Shown: positions 62,019 to 64,000 of the stretch, piece by piece
Layout: each line of letters begins with the position of its first letter
How positions within the stretch are numbered: position 1 is the first letter of the stretch
Source: an uncultured Pelagibacteraceae bacterium
Lineage (GTDB): Bacteria; Pseudomonadota; Alphaproteobacteria; Pelagibacterales; Pelagibacteraceae
Assembly (NCBI GenBank): GCA_902594395.1
Contig: CACJLZ010000002.1
Span: forward strand, 17,197 to 81,196
DNA length: 64,000 nt
Direction: 5' to 3'
Made by a program: the position numbers and the translations under genes
The notes under the pieces: generated by a model
What the model was told of the DNA's origin: nothing
What the model saw: only the letters and a program-made list of their open reading frames with translations
Database searches by the model: none

Positions 62019-62532
62019 AAGAGTACAGGAATTTATTAGAGTTGATCATGCTGGTGAGAGAGGTGCTGTCAAAATCTATGAAGGCCAATTGTTAGCTTTA
62101 AACACTATTGTAAAAAATGAAAGTTTAAAAAAAACAATTGAAGATATGAAAGAACACGAAATAGAACATTGTCAATTTTTTGAAAAAGAAATAAAAAAAA
62201 GAAATATAGAACCAACAAAATTTTTACCCTTATGGGATTTACTAGGTGTTGGTTTGGGTTTTGGCTCTACATTATTAGGCAAAAAAGCTGCAATGCTATG
62301 TACAGCATCCGTTGAAGAAGTTATTGATAAACATTATTTAGATCAAATTAATCAGCTTGGTCCTGAAGAGGAAGAATTAAAAAAGAAAATTACAAAATTT
62401 AGACAAGATGAATTAGATCATAAGGATATTGCTTATGAGGAGGGTGCAACAAAAAAAGGCTTTTACGCTATAATGGACAAAATTATCAAAACTGGATCTA
62501 AATTAGCAATAAATATTTCTGAGAAAATTTAA
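62002..62532 (+). CDS. coq7: Demethoxyubiquinone hydroxylase (Coq7 family)
   Basis: IRVDHAGERGAVKIYEGQL, HEIEHCQFFE, ASVEEVIDKHYLDQI, DELDHKDIAYEEGA. Confidence 0.94.
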   Translation: MKKTNKRVQEFIRVDHAGERGAVKIYEGQLLALNTIVKNESLKKTIEDMKEHEIEHCQFFEKEIKKRNIEPTKFLPLWDLLGVGLGFGSTLLGKKAAMLCTASVEEVIDKHYLDQINQLGPEEEELKKKITKFRQDELDHKDIAYEEGATKKGFYAIMDKIIKTGSKLAINISEKI

Positions 62533-62534
62533 TT

Positions 62535-63104
62535 TTAAGCTTCTAGCTCAACATCCCAATATAAATAGTCCATCCAACTTTTATGTAAATAATTTGGGGG
62601 AAAATTCTTGCCATTTTTATGTAAGTCCTCTGTTGATGGTTGATAAGGATATTGATTGAGTTTCATTCCAGAAGATTTTAATAATTTTCCACCTTTTTTA
62701 ACATTACATGCAGAACATGCTGTTACAACATTATCCCAGTGTGTTTCTCCACCTTTTGATCTTGGTAAAAGATGGTCAAAAGTTAATTCCTCCCCACTTC
62801 CACAGTATTGACATGAAAATTTATCTCTTAGAAAGACATTAAATCTTGTAAAACTTGGTTGAGATTGTGGGACTATATAATCTTTGAGAGCAATAACACT
62901 TGGAAGCTGCATTTTAAACGATGGACTTCTAACAATTCTATCATAACTATTAACTATAATTACTCTATCTAAAAAAACTGACTTTACTGTATCTTGCCAA
63001 GACCATAATGATAAAGGGTAATAGCTTAAAGGTCTATAATCTGCGTTTAAAACCAACGCAGGGCATTTTTCTAATGACACATCTTGTTCAATAAAATTAT
63101 TCAC
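62535..63104 (-). CDS. HNH endonuclease family protein
   Basis: FSCQYCGSGEELTFDHLLPRSKGGETHWDNVVTACSACNVKKGGK. Confidence 0.93.
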   Translation of the reverse strand: MNNFIEQDVSLEKCPALVLNADYRPLSYYPLSLWSWQDTVKSVFLDRVIIVNSYDRIVRSPSFKMQLPSVIALKDYIVPQSQPSFTRFNVFLRDKFSCQYCGSGEELTFDHLLPRSKGGETHWDNVVTACSACNVKKGGKLLKSSGMKLNQYPYQPSTEDLHKNGKNFPPNYLHKSWMDYLYWDVELEA

Positions 63105-63127
63105 GACTAAATTTTAACTTAAATAAA

Positions 63128-63155
63128 AAATGAATTCAATATTTAGAATTCATTT
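63128..63155 (-). terminator. Hairpin terminator overlapping the stop codon of the carboxylesterase gene
   Basis: AAATGAATTC-TAAATATT-GAATTCATTT on the reverse strand, followed by a T-rich tract. Confidence 0.7.
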
Positions 63156-63803
63156 AAATTTTTTTAAAATATAATTTAATGCTATACTAGAGGCCTCTAT
63201 TGGAATATGATGATCACAATTTCTAATTAAATGGGTCTCTATTTCAATATTTGATCTAATAAAGAAATCTTTTGCCTCTAACATATAGTTAGGTGAGACA
63301 ACATGATCCGAGTCACCATGAATTAATAAGATACTTGTTGGCGTTTTCTTTCTTTGCTTGAGATCCTCTTGATCAATAATCTTACCAGAAAAACCTACTA
63401 CACAACTAAACTTGCTTTTAGATGTAAGTCCTAGGTTAATTGACATCATACATCCTTGGCTAAAACCAGACAAACAAATCTTATTATTTTCTAGATTATA
63501 TTTAATCTTTATTTCATCTATGAATTGATTGAGTTTTTTTTCAGCCTTAATTGACTCCTCTAAGATATACTTTGGATCATCTTTTGTAAGATCGAACCAT
63601 TGATATCCAGATGGATTTATTGGACAAGGTTCGTGACCATTTGGACAGAGAAAAATTGTATTTGCAAGGTGCCTTTTCCAATTTAATGAAAGCATACTTA
63701 TATCTTTACCATCGCCTCCATACCCGTGAAGTAAAATAACTGCGTTTTCAATTTTCACATCTTTTTCTGGTTTTATTATGGTTGTATCAAGGCAAAATGT
63801 CAT
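63150..63803 (-). CDS. Phospholipase/carboxylesterase-family alpha/beta hydrolase
   Basis: VILLHGYGGDGKDISML, ICLSGFSQGCMMSINLGL, LIHGDSDHVVSPNYM, CDHHIP. Confidence 0.9.
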   Translation of the reverse strand: MTFCLDTTIIKPEKDVKIENAVILLHGYGGDGKDISMLSLNWKRHLANTIFLCPNGHEPCPINPSGYQWFDLTKDDPKYILEESIKAEKKLNQFIDEIKIKYNLENNKICLSGFSQGCMMSINLGLTSKSKFSCVVGFSGKIIDQEDLKQRKKTPTSILLIHGDSDHVVSPNYMLEAKDFFIRSNIEIETHLIRNCDHHIPIEASSIALNYILKKFK

Positions 63804-63852
63804 AGTAATTGATTTATGTTTTTTTATCTGTAAAACAGCCTACTATAATTTT

Positions 63853-64000
63853 ATGATTTCTGGAATATTAGTAAAAATTTTATCTATAATCTTATTGATA
63901 GCAGTTGGTTTGGTTTTAATTCTTGGTATTGGAACTTTATTTAAAGGTGGAGAAACAAGTAAAAAATACTCTAATAAATTAATGCAATTAAGAGTCTTGC
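63853..64000 (+). CDS. HIG1-domain-like twin-TM protein, N-terminal fragment (runs off window)
   Basis: MISGILVKILSIILLIAVGLVLILGIGTLFKGGETSKKYSNKLMQLRVL...; typical alphaproteobacterial HIG1-like pattern. Confidence 0.6.
   Translation, partial: MISGILVKILSIILLIAVGLVLILGIGTLFKGGETSKKYSNKLMQLRVL

Overview
The window is an AT-rich, very gene-dense stretch of an alphaproteobacterial genome. Gene content and order look like SAR11/Pelagibacterales; this is inferred from the sequence alone, with no database search. Most of it is core metabolism and translation: hisS-hisZ-hisG, cspA, infA, hisD-DUF2948-murA-dcd, rpmH-rnpA-yidD-yidC, argB, dapD-dapE, fmt/def/truA, aroKB, cobST-like genes, gyrB, lepA, thrS-infC-rpmI-rplT-pheST, gltBD, aceEF, a Suv3-like helicase, fdxA, carD, dsbB and coq7. 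I read six tRNA genes (His, Phe, Thr, Ser, Arg, Leu). I saw no rRNA, CRISPR array, transposase, integrase or prophage. The best candidate for an undescribed system is at about 2.5-2.8 kb. There a non-canonical tRNA-His lies 4 nt upstream of the hisS start codon. Its transcript appears to begin with a possibly leaderless 33-codon ORF ending ...VHAHFHAG-stop, which would be a His-sensing leader. Other points of interest: (i) tRNA-His and tRNA-Phe both carry A18/G55 in place of the near-universal G18/U55 elbow pair; (ii) a 25-aa polybasic peptide (MPKRRKKAKKAKKKAKKKAKKRRRR) with a dyad upstream; (iii) a lysine-rich CarD N-terminal tail; (iv) adjacent HDAC-like and SET-domain genes; (v) an N-terminal lipoyl domain fused to AceE; (vi) two dyads upstream of gltDB; (vii) several small ORFs missing from the supplied track.
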